Assembly: GCA_945877575.1 (NCBI GenBank)
Contig: CAMDUE010000010.1
Span: forward strand, 1-64,000
Length of the DNA stretch: 64,000 bases
From: Chitinophaga pinensis
GTDB taxonomy: Bacteria; Bacteroidota; Bacteroidia; NS11-12g; UBA955
Direction: 5' to 3'
The notes below the pieces were generated by a model. The model did not search any database. It was not told the DNA's origin and saw only the letters and a program-made list of their open reading frames with translations. This document shows, piece after piece, positions 37,997 to 46,463 of the stretch. Numbering within the stretch: position 1 is the first letter of the stretch; every line of letters starts with the position of its first letter. A program made the position numbers and the translations under genes.

Positions 37997-39196
37997 ATGA
38001 AGGATGTTTTTGTAATTGACATTACCCGCACAGCCGTTGGTAAATTTGGTGGCACTTTGGCTTCTGTTCGTCCAGATGATTTAGCTACAGAAGTAATTAA
38101 ATCCATCGTTGCCCGAAATCCTCAAATAGACTACACAGAAGTTGACGAAGTGATATTTGGCGCTGCCAACCAAGCAGGCGAAGACAACCGAAATGTTGCG
38201 CGCATGGCTTCTCTTTTAGCAGGAATCCCTGAAACCGTTCCAGGATATACCGTAAATCGTTTGTGTGCCTCGGGACTTCAAAGCATCCAAAATGGTTACA
38301 TGGCCATCAAAAGCGGTGAAGCAAATCTAATCATTGCTGGTGGTACCGAAAGCATGACACGAGCTCCATTTGTAATGGCCAAGGCAGAAAACGCATTTTC
38401 ACGCACCCCTGAAATTTACGACACCACCATTGGGTGGAGATTCACCAATAAAGCACTATCAAAGCTTCACCATCCTTTCTCAATGGGAGAAACGGCTGAA
38501 AATGTTGCCGAAAAATACAAAATTACTCGGGAGCGTCAAGACCAATTCGCCTATGAATCTCAGTTGAAATGGCAACAAGCTCATGAACGAGGAGACTTCC
38601 ATGATGAAATCACACCCATCCACATCCCTCAGAAAAAAAAGGATCCTATCATCTTCCAATCTGATGAGCACCCTCGTTTGAGCACTCCCGATGTTTTGGC
38701 TACCCTTGCTCCCGCTTTCCGTTCTAACGGAAGTGTGACTGCTGGAAACTCATCTGGAATCAACGACGGCGCTGCTTGTTGTTTGCTTGCCAGCGAGGAG
38801 ATGGTTAAAAAATACAATCTCACTCCTATGGCCAGAATTGTAAGTTTTGGCATTGCCGGTGTGGATCCCGCTATCATGGGAATTGGACCCGTACCAGCTA
38901 CTCAAAAAGCCCTTCAAAAAGCGGGCTTGTCCATTGACCAACTCGATATCATGGAACTGAACGAAGCTTTCGCTGCACAAGTACTAGCCAGCATAGATTT
39001 ATTGAAGGCTGACCCAACCAAAGTCAATCTCAACGGCGGAAGTATTGCCATTGGCCACCCCCTCGGCGCATCGGGCACCCGTATTTCAGCCACATTATTA
39101 CACCAAATGCAACGCAACAAGTCCCTAAAATACGGCCTTGCCACCATGTGCATCGGCGTAGGACAAGGCTCTGCAATTATATTTGAAAATTGGTAA
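37997..39196 (+). CDS. acetyl-CoA acyltransferase / beta-ketoadipyl-CoA-type thiolase
   Basis: Thiolases cleave 3-oxoacyl-CoA with CoA or condense acyl-CoAs. The 399-residue protein is full length with the acyl-binding Cys90 in NRLCASGLQS, NEAFAAQ near residue 318, the catalytic GHPLGASGTR near 352 and the second cysteine in CIGVGQGSAI near 386. NQAGEDNRNVARM near 58-70 is typical of the PcaF/PaaJ (3-oxoadipyl-CoA) branch, but no aromatic degradation genes are nearby, so general beta-oxidation is as likely. GACCTTTG at 37985-37992 ends 4 nt before the ATG. The last codon and stop (TGG TAA) are inside the first unit of heptamer array B. Confidence 0.93.
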   Translation: MKDVFVIDITRTAVGKFGGTLASVRPDDLATEVIKSIVARNPQIDYTEVDEVIFGAANQAGEDNRNVARMASLLAGIPETVPGYTVNRLCASGLQSIQNGYMAIKSGEANLIIAGGTESMTRAPFVMAKAENAFSRTPEIYDTTIGWRFTNKALSKLHHPFSMGETAENVAEKYKITRERQDQFAYESQLKWQQAHERGDFHDEITPIHIPQKKKDPIIFQSDEHPRLSTPDVLATLAPAFRSNGSVTAGNSSGINDGAACCLLASEEMVKKYNLTPMARIVSFGIAGVDPAIMGIGPVPATQKALQKAGLSIDQLDIMELNEAFAAQVLASIDLLKADPTKVNLNGGSIAIGHPLGASGTRISATLLHQMQRNKSLKYGLATMCIGVGQGSAIIFENW

Positions 39197-39365
39197 ATGG
39201 TAAATGGTAAATGGTAAATGGTAGTTGGTAGTTGGTAGTTGGTAGTTGGTAAGTCTGTAGTCTGTAGTCCGTGGTCTGTAGTCCATGTGCTAGAGGCTAG
39301 AGGCTAGAGGCTAGAGACAAAATACCCGCTACCCGAATCCCGAATCCCGAATCCCGAATCCCGAA
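39191..39365. repeat. heptamer array B: 25 units in register
   Basis: The whole spacer between thiolase and truA is heptameric. Units 1-4 are TGGTAAA, 5-8 TGGTAGT, 9 TGGTAAG, 10-14 TCTGTAG or close variants (TCCGTGG, TCCATGT), 15-18 GCTAGAG, 19 ACAAAAT, 20-21 ACCCGCT and ACCCGAA, 22-25 TCCCGAA. The first unit contains the thiolase stop codon and the last ends 2 nt before the truA ATG. There is no register slip although the word changes five times. truA has no other visible promoter, so it may be read through the array. Confidence 0.93.
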
Positions 39366-39367
39366 AA

Positions 39368-40096
39368 ATGACCCGCTACAAAATTGAACTTCAGTATTTA
39401 GGCAAAAACTACCATGGTTGGCAAAAACAACCTAATGTTCATTCTGTGCAAGCCGAGATAGAAGGCAAGCTATTCCAAGTGCTGCAAACTGAGGTTGAAG
39501 TAGTTGGTTGCGGAAGAACGGATACCGGCGTACATGCTTCTCATTATGTGGCTCATTTTGATTTTGAAAAATCCATTGATTGTGCTAAAATCAAAAATTC
39601 ATTGAATCGATTGCTCCCCCCAGATATTAGTATTACGCATCTCGTGGAGATTTCGAATGATTTCCATGCAAGATTTTCGGCAGTTTCCAGGGAATACAAA
39701 TATTATATTGATTTCGAAAAAAATGCATTTCGCAGTGACTTGGCTTGGATTATTAAGTTGGAATTAAATTTTGAACCTCTGGTAAAATCCTGTGAAATCA
39801 TTAAAAATCACTCTAATTTCAGCGCATTTTGTAAAGCAAAAACCATCAAAAACAGCTACAAATGCATCATTTATGAAGCAAAATGGGAGCACACAGATAC
39901 GGGTTTGGTTTTTACCGTAAAAGCCAATCGCTTTTTAAGAAACATGGTAAGAGCTATGGTAGGCACCCTCATTGAAGTAGGTACTGAAAAAATAAACCTC
40001 CAAGAATTTCAGTACATCCTAAATTCAGGCAAACGATCTGATGCTGGTAAATCTGTCCCCGCGCATGGATTATTTCTAACTAAAGTAGAATATTAA
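39368..40096 (+). CDS. truA: tRNA pseudouridine(38-40) synthase TruA
   Basis: TruA converts uridines 38-40 of the anticodon arm to pseudouridine. The 242-residue protein has the catalytic aspartate in GCGRTDTGVHASHYVAHF near residues 47-64, YLGKNYHGWQKQPN near 10-23, and FLRNMVRAMVGTLIEVG near 187-203, all diagnostic. The ATG at 39368 comes 2 nt after heptamer array B and the stop at 40096 is 1 nt before array C, so the gene is bracketed by repeats on both sides. Confidence 0.97.
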   Translation: MTRYKIELQYLGKNYHGWQKQPNVHSVQAEIEGKLFQVLQTEVEVVGCGRTDTGVHASHYVAHFDFEKSIDCAKIKNSLNRLLPPDISITHLVEISNDFHARFSAVSREYKYYIDFEKNAFRSDLAWIIKLELNFEPLVKSCEIIKNHSNFSAFCKAKTIKNSYKCIIYEAKWEHTDTGLVFTVKANRFLRNMVRAMVGTLIEVGTEKINLQEFQYILNSGKRSDAGKSVPAHGLFLTKVEY

Positions 40097-40097
40097 T

Positions 40098-40328
40098 ACG
40101 GGTATCGGGTTTCGGGTTTCGGGTATCGGGTATCGGGTTTCGGGTACCAAGTACCAGGTTTCGGGTTACAAGCAGCGGCCCACAATCCGTCGACCATCGA
40201 CCATCGACCATCGACCACCGACCAAAAACCATGGACCAACAACCATGGACCACCAACCATGGACTATGGACTATGGACTATGGACCATCGACTATGGACC
40301 ATCGACCATGGACCATGGTCCATCTCCT
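40098..40328. repeat. heptamer array C: 33 units in register
   Basis: The spacer between the convergent truA and the large exported-protein gene is fully heptameric. Units 1-10 are mainly TCGGGTT and TCGGGTA (with CCAAGTA, CCAGGTT), 11-13 are degenerate, 14-19 are ATCGACC or close variants, and 20-33 are mainly ATGGACC and ATGGACT with ATCGACC mixed in. The array begins 1 nt after the truA stop and its last unit overlaps the stop codon of the downstream minus-strand gene. A perfect 16-bp palindrome lies at 40308-40323. Confidence 0.93.
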
Positions 40329-43300
40329 ACTCCAACCCCAACTTACGTAAGAAACGATCAACGCTTCGCTCGCCGGTAATCATGACGCCAAAATCTGATG
40401 GCTTTACCTTTGAATTGGTTGCTTCCATGATCTTGTTCAACTCGTCATCGTTGCTGTAAATGCTGACCTTATTTGGTGTCAAGAAGAAATAAATGGTATT
40501 GGCTCCGTCACTGAGGTAAATGTGCATTTTCTGAGATCCGCGCTTGGCCTCTAAATACATGGTGGCATTGACCGAGCGATTGATGGGCAATCCAAACATA
40601 CTTACCAAGGTAACCTGTCCATCGCAAAACATTCCGTTCAGTTTTGAGTCCCAACGAAATTCGGCTTCGCTCAAAATCAAGTTGTAATTGGTTTCGTCCT
40701 TGCCCCCAAGTAATTGAAGGTTTCCTTTGATGCGGTTGTTCTTTTCAACGTCTTCCAAAACTGATTTAAAGAGCTTTGGTTCATCAATCATTTCTGCCAA
40801 AGCGTCTTTGAAAACATCGGTGTTGATGTTGGCTGCTCCGTCGCCCTCGCCTACAAAGATTTCGCCCAAACGCTTTTTGAAGTCTGCATGCAACGGGAAA
40901 TCCAATAACATTGATAGATTGAACACAAACGAACTATCACCGGGTTTCAAATTGGCTTCCCCTGCGGTGCGGAATTTTACATACTCTGATTCCACGCCAA
41001 AATCCATCGGGCCTTCTGCGTGAATAGAGTGATCTTTCTCGTTAAATTGAACGTAGTTACCGCGTCGAGAACCTTCACGTAGCTTCGACTCACTTCCAGC
41101 CATGAAACTCTGCTTCTCATGATCCCAATATAAAATACCTGTATCTTGAGTCACGTCATTATCGCTCAAACGACGCTTGGTAGAGTTGAATACGGGATAA
41201 ATATGCGATGAATCTTTGGCCACATGTAAACCTACGAAAATTCGGGCACCACTGGCATTTCTCGGTGGACTCATGGGCAATATCACGTCTTGGGGATTGA
41301 TTGAGCCTTTGAATTTGCACCAATGACTTTCAATCATGTTCTTGAATGTATGCATGGGCTTGACCAATCCGCTGAAACGAAGAAATTGTTCCTGAGAATG
41401 CAAATTGGCCGAACCTTTAAAGGCGATACGAGTATCTAAAGTAAAGGCTCTCTCCTCTTTGATGTTTCCGTATGCTTCAAGGTGGTGTTCTCTGTTGAAG
41501 TACATACTGTCAAAGTATATATCTTGTTTCTTACCGAGCTTGTCAACATATTTATACCAGCCGGCTCCCGCAATTCCGTTCTTACCATATATTTTGGCTT
41601 TTACATCATTGATGGTATGGTACTGATCAATGCGGTTTGCAATGATTTTAGCTTTGATTACGGTATCCATGTTTGCTTCGGCGCGTATGAGTACTTTTCC
41701 GTCGGCGAGGAACAATCGAGAGTCGCCCAAATCAATATGAGGAATCTCAGATACTTTCAAAGTGTAATCATTCATGTCATACAAGCCTTTACGTCCCTCG
41801 AAACGAAGACTGTCTTGGCGAATATGCGTACTCATGAAATCAGGAGTGATACCTGCCATTGTAGAGCCCACACGAGCTTCGATTGTTTTGGCATCCATCT
41901 TCCACACGTAGTCGCTCAAATTGGTTTGATACATATTGAATGGGAACTGAGTGATTTGACCAGGGATGTTTGATCTAAACGACCCGGTGCGGGTCAAAAA
42001 GTCCATGGTACCGTTGATGTTGTTGCTCGCAAATGCCACTTTCGAAGAGTCTAACGTAAATATCTTCAAATCTGCTTGTTGAGAAATGGCCTGCTTCGGT
42101 GCCAAATGCATGGCAATGGAACGCAGTTCGGCTAGATCCCACTTCAACAATCCATCACCCATAAGCTTGGAGGGCGATTGAGTGGTGGTTCCGGTAAATT
42201 TGTGCGCATAAACAAAAGCCTTGGTAGCGTATTTACCCGTGGTCACTTTGTACTCGTCTTTGTAAGGAAACCAATTCAAAGTAGCATCCACAGCGTGTGC
42301 TTCTGCATAGCGAGTATTCTCTTTAAGATCATAGGTATTGATGGGACCAGTAGTGGTTGTGGGAAGCATCAAAATTCGGGTAAAAGCCGTTTTAGAAGTT
42401 TCATAGTCAATGGTTCCTGTTTCACCGTAGAAGCCCACCTCACTTAAATTCATGGTCATTTCTCCTTTGCCCTTGCCCTTGTACATGGACAAACCCGCTG
42501 GAGGGGTTCGCTTTACAAATCCCAAGGAATAATCTGGCTGAATGTAAACATAATGTCTAAAAACAGGGAAAATATCTGCAGAATAGAAGGTACCGTCGAA
42601 TTTCAAACCATCAATGGTAAAGTTATCTAGGGAATCAATGGTGAAAGGGTCAACAGTGAATTTGAACTTATCGGCAATGTATTGCCCACCGTGAATGCTG
42701 GGTTTATCATAGAGAATGTCTCCCCCCCTGTTGGATTTGAAAATAGGATATTCGGGATAATCAATGTTACCCGATTTGTTGTTGGGCTTATCAATAAATA
42801 GGGTTCCACCAATATTCCGGAATACCGATTTGATGGGTCTTAAACGCACGCCCGACTCATCTGGGAAGTACATTCTCATAGAGTCGATAACTGCAAAATC
42901 TACCGTAAATCGGGTGTAATCAAACTTGAATGCCTGTCCGAAAAACTCAAATCTACCTGCGCTTACTTGTCCGCCGAACTCTAAAGTACGATTCTTTTTC
43001 GCCTTCACTTTTTGTTCATTGGGAAGCACAAAAACACTTTGAGAATCAGAGAAATTAAATGCTGCTACCCCCTCAATATCCAATTCGTTGCTGAGCAAAT
43101 TCAAGGTGGCATTGGGTTTTGCGGCAATCACTGAAGACAATCTGATGACATCATAATCTTTCGACTTTTTATTCATCAAAATGTAGTTAAATAACTTATC
43201 TTTAAGCGTAATGCTATCGGTTTCGAAATTATAAACCACAAATCCATCATCGTGAAGATCAATGAACGGGTGCTGAGCAGAACCTGGGTCTGACCCATAA

Positions 43301-44871
43301 AATGCGCAGTAATCTTTCAGCGAAAAGGTCAATCTATCTGGCGTAACATACTTGCGTTTGAGCATTTGTGTGCGCTCTGTGATTTGCTTTGAAAGGTTTG
43401 CAATCGCGGCTGCATCCTTATTCTTGGCCATGTACAACTTTTTTAATTCTGCCTTCATGTCATCCAATTGCTTGTCTTTGGGCATTCGGTTGTAATAAGC
43501 ATAGATTTTTTCTAAAGGATTTGCCGTTAGCGGACCTTGAATGCGATCGTAATAAATCTGCCTGTAGAAATCGTTTGATTGAAACAAGGCGGGTTTATCG
43601 TTATTGTAGTTGTCAAAATCAACAAAGGGTTCGGAAATTTTCCAACGAACCGTTTGCACATCAATGCTCATATTGTGAAAATTATCAGCAAATGAACCAC
43701 GCATCAATCCGTCTTCTCCCTTGTTGATTTCAAGCAAATTATTTGCATACTTAAATGACACATTCACACTAGGATGATAAATGTATTTCCCAGAATCTAA
43801 ATTCAAGGTGAATTCTGTTTTGAGGGATGTGGCTACGCCGTTTTGAATTCGGAATCCTTTACTTTGTAGTGTTACCTTGGGCTTGTCTTTGAAATAAACA
43901 TCAATGATAGACGGTTTTCCATCAACGGTACTGGTATTGATTGCGGTACCTTGAAGTGAAAATCCTCCGGTAAAAACAGATTTATCACCTACAATACCCT
44001 TAATTTTCAAATCGTTATCAAAAGACGTGAATCTAGGAAATTTAGCTCTTTTGCGTTGCGCTGTATCGAAAAAGTCAATCAATTCATCGGCAAAACTTCC
44101 GGCAATGGGTTTTGCAAAAAATCGGGGAAATTGCAGCCAAACGGTATCCACTTTGTAACTGGATTTTCTAAACTCAATGGAAAATTCCTTAAACGAAACT
44201 TGAGCATTTTCGCCGGGCATGATTCGGTTGAAATTTGCTACGCCTTTGGTACCCTTCCAAATTCCTTCGGAACCAAAAAAGACTCCCGATGTTTGAATTT
44301 CGATGGTATCATTAACGGCAACCCCTTTTAACTTCACATCCGGAAATTCAATAGCCAAACGCCCACCTTTATTTGAAAGTTTGAAATCAGCACTATCAAC
44401 ATACCATTTGCGGGTGTCTGAAGACTGATAGAGTACATTTTTTTCAAATAAATTGGAAGTAACGGTCAGAAAATCCAAGAATTCTTTATCGGTTGTTTCT
44501 ACTAATTCGGTAGCAATTTTTTTCCATTGTTCTAAAATTTCAGGGTTCATTGAACGCTCCAAACTACCTGTATAACCTTTATAGAACAGATGAAAATAAG
44601 GAACCAAAATCAGTCCTTGATCTAACATTTTGTTAGACATATTGATGAGATATCTTTGCTGTTCAGGACTGTATAGGCCGTTGGTCCAATTCTGTGTAAA
44701 TTTTTCAAAATCAGCTTTCACCGCTTTATCTTGAACGGCCTTGTAGCGATCTTGAAGTTCAATGATGAACTGAGCGGGCTCGGTATTAAATCGCCTAACG
44801 GCTTGAGCTTTCAGTGTCTGTGCACCAAGCAGAAATATCCCTAAAAAAAATGCGTAAAATCTCAATGTCAT
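40327..44871 (-). CDS. large exported protein of unknown function
   Basis: I recognise no characterised domain in this protein of about 1514 residues. The frame opens with TTG at 44883, but the ATG at 44869-44871 starts directly at a signal peptide (MTLRFYAFFLGIFLLGAQTLKAQ), so I use it. The rest is soluble and beta-rich with many repeated strand pairs (for example GNIDYPEYPIF, FKFTVDPFTIDSLDNF). Large proteins of this kind are widespread in Bacteroidota without assigned role; an envelope or periplasmic scaffold is only a guess. It is 74-86 nt downstream of tpiA with a hairpin in between. Its stop codon is part of heptamer array C. Confidence 0.8.
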   Translation of the reverse strand: MTLRFYAFFLGIFLLGAQTLKAQAVRRFNTEPAQFIIELQDRYKAVQDKAVKADFEKFTQNWTNGLYSPEQQRYLINMSNKMLDQGLILVPYFHLFYKGYTGSLERSMNPEILEQWKKIATELVETTDKEFLDFLTVTSNLFEKNVLYQSSDTRKWYVDSADFKLSNKGGRLAIEFPDVKLKGVAVNDTIEIQTSGVFFGSEGIWKGTKGVANFNRIMPGENAQVSFKEFSIEFRKSSYKVDTVWLQFPRFFAKPIAGSFADELIDFFDTAQRKRAKFPRFTSFDNDLKIKGIVGDKSVFTGGFSLQGTAINTSTVDGKPSIIDVYFKDKPKVTLQSKGFRIQNGVATSLKTEFTLNLDSGKYIYHPSVNVSFKYANNLLEINKGEDGLMRGSFADNFHNMSIDVQTVRWKISEPFVDFDNYNNDKPALFQSNDFYRQIYYDRIQGPLTANPLEKIYAYYNRMPKDKQLDDMKAELKKLYMAKNKDAAAIANLSKQITERTQMLKRKYVTPDRLTFSLKDYCAFYGSDPGSAQHPFIDLHDDGFVVYNFETDSITLKDKLFNYILMNKKSKDYDVIRLSSVIAAKPNATLNLLSNELDIEGVAAFNFSDSQSVFVLPNEQKVKAKKNRTLEFGGQVSAGRFEFFGQAFKFDYTRFTVDFAVIDSMRMYFPDESGVRLRPIKSVFRNIGGTLFIDKPNNKSGNIDYPEYPIFKSNRGGDILYDKPSIHGGQYIADKFKFTVDPFTIDSLDNFTIDGLKFDGTFYSADIFPVFRHYVYIQPDYSLGFVKRTPPAGLSMYKGKGKGEMTMNLSEVGFYGETGTIDYETSKTAFTRILMLPTTTTGPINTYDLKENTRYAEAHAVDATLNWFPYKDEYKVTTGKYATKAFVYAHKFTGTTTQSPSKLMGDGLLKWDLAELRSIAMHLAPKQAISQQADLKIFTLDSSKVAFASNNINGTMDFLTRTGSFRSNIPGQITQFPFNMYQTNLSDYVWKMDAKTIEARVGSTMAGITPDFMSTHIRQDSLRFEGRKGLYDMNDYTLKVSEIPHIDLGDSRLFLADGKVLIRAEANMDTVIKAKIIANRIDQYHTINDVKAKIYGKNGIAGAGWYKYVDKLGKKQDIYFDSMYFNREHHLEAYGNIKEERAFTLDTRIAFKGSANLHSQEQFLRFSGLVKPMHTFKNMIESHWCKFKGSINPQDVILPMSPPRNASGARIFVGLHVAKDSSHIYPVFNSTKRRLSDNDVTQDTGILYWDHEKQSFMAGSESKLREGSRRGNYVQFNEKDHSIHAEGPMDFGVESEYVKFRTAGEANLKPGDSSFVFNLSMLLDFPLHADFKKRLGEIFVGEGDGAANINTDVFKDALAEMIDEPKLFKSVLEDVEKNNRIKGNLQLLGGKDETNYNLILSEAEFRWDSKLNGMFCDGQVTLVSMFGLPINRSVNATMYLEAKRGSQKMHIYLSDGANTIYFFLTPNKVSIYSNDDELNKIMEATNSKVKPSDFGVMITGERSVDRFLRKLGLE

Positions 44872-44908
44872 AGAATGTTGCAAAATGCAAAGATTACAAA
44901 GTAACGAA

Positions 44909-44941
44909 GTTCGGCGAGATTTTCTTTGAAATTCGCCGAAC
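44909..44941 (-). terminator. hairpin between tpiA and the large exported-protein gene
   Basis: GTTCGGCGA (44909-44917) and TCGCCGAAC (44933-44941) form a perfect 9-bp GC-rich stem with a 15-nt loop, 16 nt after the tpiA stop on the minus strand. Only a T-containing mixed sequence follows, not a clean T-tract, so it may be a weak terminator or an mRNA-stabilising hairpin. Confidence 0.5.
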
Positions 44942-44956
44942 TCAAAAATAAACCGA

Positions 44957-45721
44957 TTAACCTGCGGCTTTTACAATTTCAAAAAAGTCGCGGGCTTTCA
45001 AGCTCGCTCCGCCAATAAGTCCACCGTCAATATCTGGCTGAGCAAAAAGTTCAGCGGCATTGTCAGGCTTCACTGAACCACCGTATAAAATTCTGGTGGC
45101 TTCGGCTACAGGCTCTCCAAATTTCTTATTCAACAACGAACGTATAAAGGCGTGTACCTCTTGAGCTTGCGCAGAACTAGCTGTTTTACCTGTGCCAATG
45201 GCCCAAACTGGCTCATAAGCAATAACAATTTTATGCATTTCTTCAGAGGTAATTCCAGTAAGTCCTTCTTCAATTTGTTTTTCAATTACTGCCCAATGCT
45301 GTTCTGTTTCTCTTTCCTCTAAGGTTTCACCTACGCAGTAAAGTACGGTCAGTCCAGCGGCAACAGATGATTTATTCTTTAAAGAACAGGCAGTATTAGT
45401 TTCATTGAAATACTGTCTGCGTTCACTATGACCAACTATGACATGAGAAGCACCAACAGAAGCAATCATTGAAGCAGAAATCTCTCCAGTATAAGCACCC
45501 TGATTTTCTTGATGAACATTCTGAGAACCCACAAAAATACCCGACCCTTCCATCAACTTCACGGCCGAAGCCAACACCAACGAGGTAGGACAAACTACAA
45601 CTTCTGCGGTATTTGCGCGAAACTCATCTCTCACAATTCCACGGATTTCAGTAATCAACGCTTGACTTTCGGTCAAGGTTTTGTACATTTTCCAGTTACC
45701 AGCAACAATTTTATTTCTCAT
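44957..45721 (-). CDS. tpiA: triose-phosphate isomerase
   Basis: This enzyme interconverts dihydroxyacetone phosphate and glyceraldehyde 3-phosphate. The 254-residue protein has RNKIVAGNWKMYKT at the N terminus (catalytic Lys), VIVGHSERRQYF near residue 95 (catalytic His), IAYEPVWAIGTGKTAS near 167-182 (catalytic Glu and flexible loop) and YGGSVKPDNAAEL near 215. A -7 box TAATTTTG (45735-45742) overlaps the cmk stop region and could give tpiA its own promoter 13 nt before the ATG. Confidence 0.98.
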   Translation of the reverse strand: MRNKIVAGNWKMYKTLTESQALITEIRGIVRDEFRANTAEVVVCPTSLVLASAVKLMEGSGIFVGSQNVHQENQGAYTGEISASMIASVGASHVIVGHSERRQYFNETNTACSLKNKSSVAAGLTVLYCVGETLEERETEQHWAVIEKQIEEGLTGITSEEMHKIVIAYEPVWAIGTGKTASSAQAQEVHAFIRSLLNKKFGEPVAEATRILYGGSVKPDNAAELFAQPDIDGGLIGGASLKARDFFEIVKAAG

Positions 45722-45739
45722 ATATAAAGTACTACAAAA

Positions 45740-46456
45740 TTAACCAATTTCATTCAGCGCAGCACTGACCCAGGTCATAGCAAGTGCGAATTGTTCTTCT
45801 CTCGATAAATTACTGTTATCTAGCACGCGATAATCAGAGGCCATAGTCAGCGGGCTATCTTCCCTATTACTATCAATGCTGTCGCGACTAACCAAATTAT
45901 CATAAATCTCTTGCCATGTAACATTCTGACCGGCCTGTTTCAATTCTGCATATCTCCTATCTGCACGCACTTCAGAACTGGCAGTCATGAAAATCTTCAA
46001 TTCAGCATTCGGATAAACCACGGTTCCTATGTCTCGTCCATCCATGACCACCCCCTTGTTAAATCCAATTTTTTGCTGAATCTCAACCAATTTACGCCTA
46101 ACTGCAGAAATCTTGGCGATATAACTAACTTGAGATGAAACCCTCAAATCTCTGATCCGAGATTCTACGGATACACCGTTGAGCACAACTTCAAATCTAC
46201 CCGAATCTCCATTTAAATCAAATCGAATATCAATATCACTTAATCGAGCCTCAACGGCAGCTTCATCTTGTGGATCAATCTCTTGATCTAAGATAAACAA
46301 GGTAACAGCCCTGTACATGGAACCAGAATCAATAAAGATATAACCCAAATGTTGAGCTAATTGCTTCGCTAAAGTTCCTTTGCCACAGCTCGAATAGCCA
46401 TCTATAGCAATGTTTATCTTTTTGTTTTTTTCGGGGGATGATTCTTCTAAATTCAA
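45740..46456 (-). CDS. cmk: cytidylate kinase
   Basis: Cmk phosphorylates CMP and dCMP. The 238-residue protein has the P-loop IDGYSSCGKGTLAKQLA near residues 18-34, DSGSMYRAVTLF near 40-51, VMDGRDIGTVVYPNAELKIFMTAS near 136-159 and RDSIDSNREDSPL near 190. There is no ATG before the P-loop; the TTG at 46454-46456, 7 nt after the porQ stop, is the only plausible start, so initiation at a non-AUG codon and coupling to porQ are likely. The porQ-cmk pairing is conserved in Bacteroidota. Confidence 0.95.
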   Translation of the reverse strand: MNLEESSPEKNKKINIAIDGYSSCGKGTLAKQLAQHLGYIFIDSGSMYRAVTLFILDQEIDPQDEAAVEARLSDIDIRFDLNGDSGRFEVVLNGVSVESRIRDLRVSSQVSYIAKISAVRRKLVEIQQKIGFNKGVVMDGRDIGTVVYPNAELKIFMTASSEVRADRRYAELKQAGQNVTWQEIYDNLVSRDSIDSNREDSPLTMASDYRVLDNSNLSREEQFALAMTWVSAALNEIG

Positions 46457-46463
46457 GGTGAAA

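Noticed and set aside
40098..40328. Coding repeat (peptide repeat of 7 codons)
   Set aside because: The period 7 is not a multiple of 3, stops occur in most frames, and the array is confined to the spacer between stop codons.
44909..44941. Insertion-sequence end or attachment site
   Set aside because: The inverted repeat is only 9 bp, there is no transposase, and position after tpiA fits a transcript-end hairpin.
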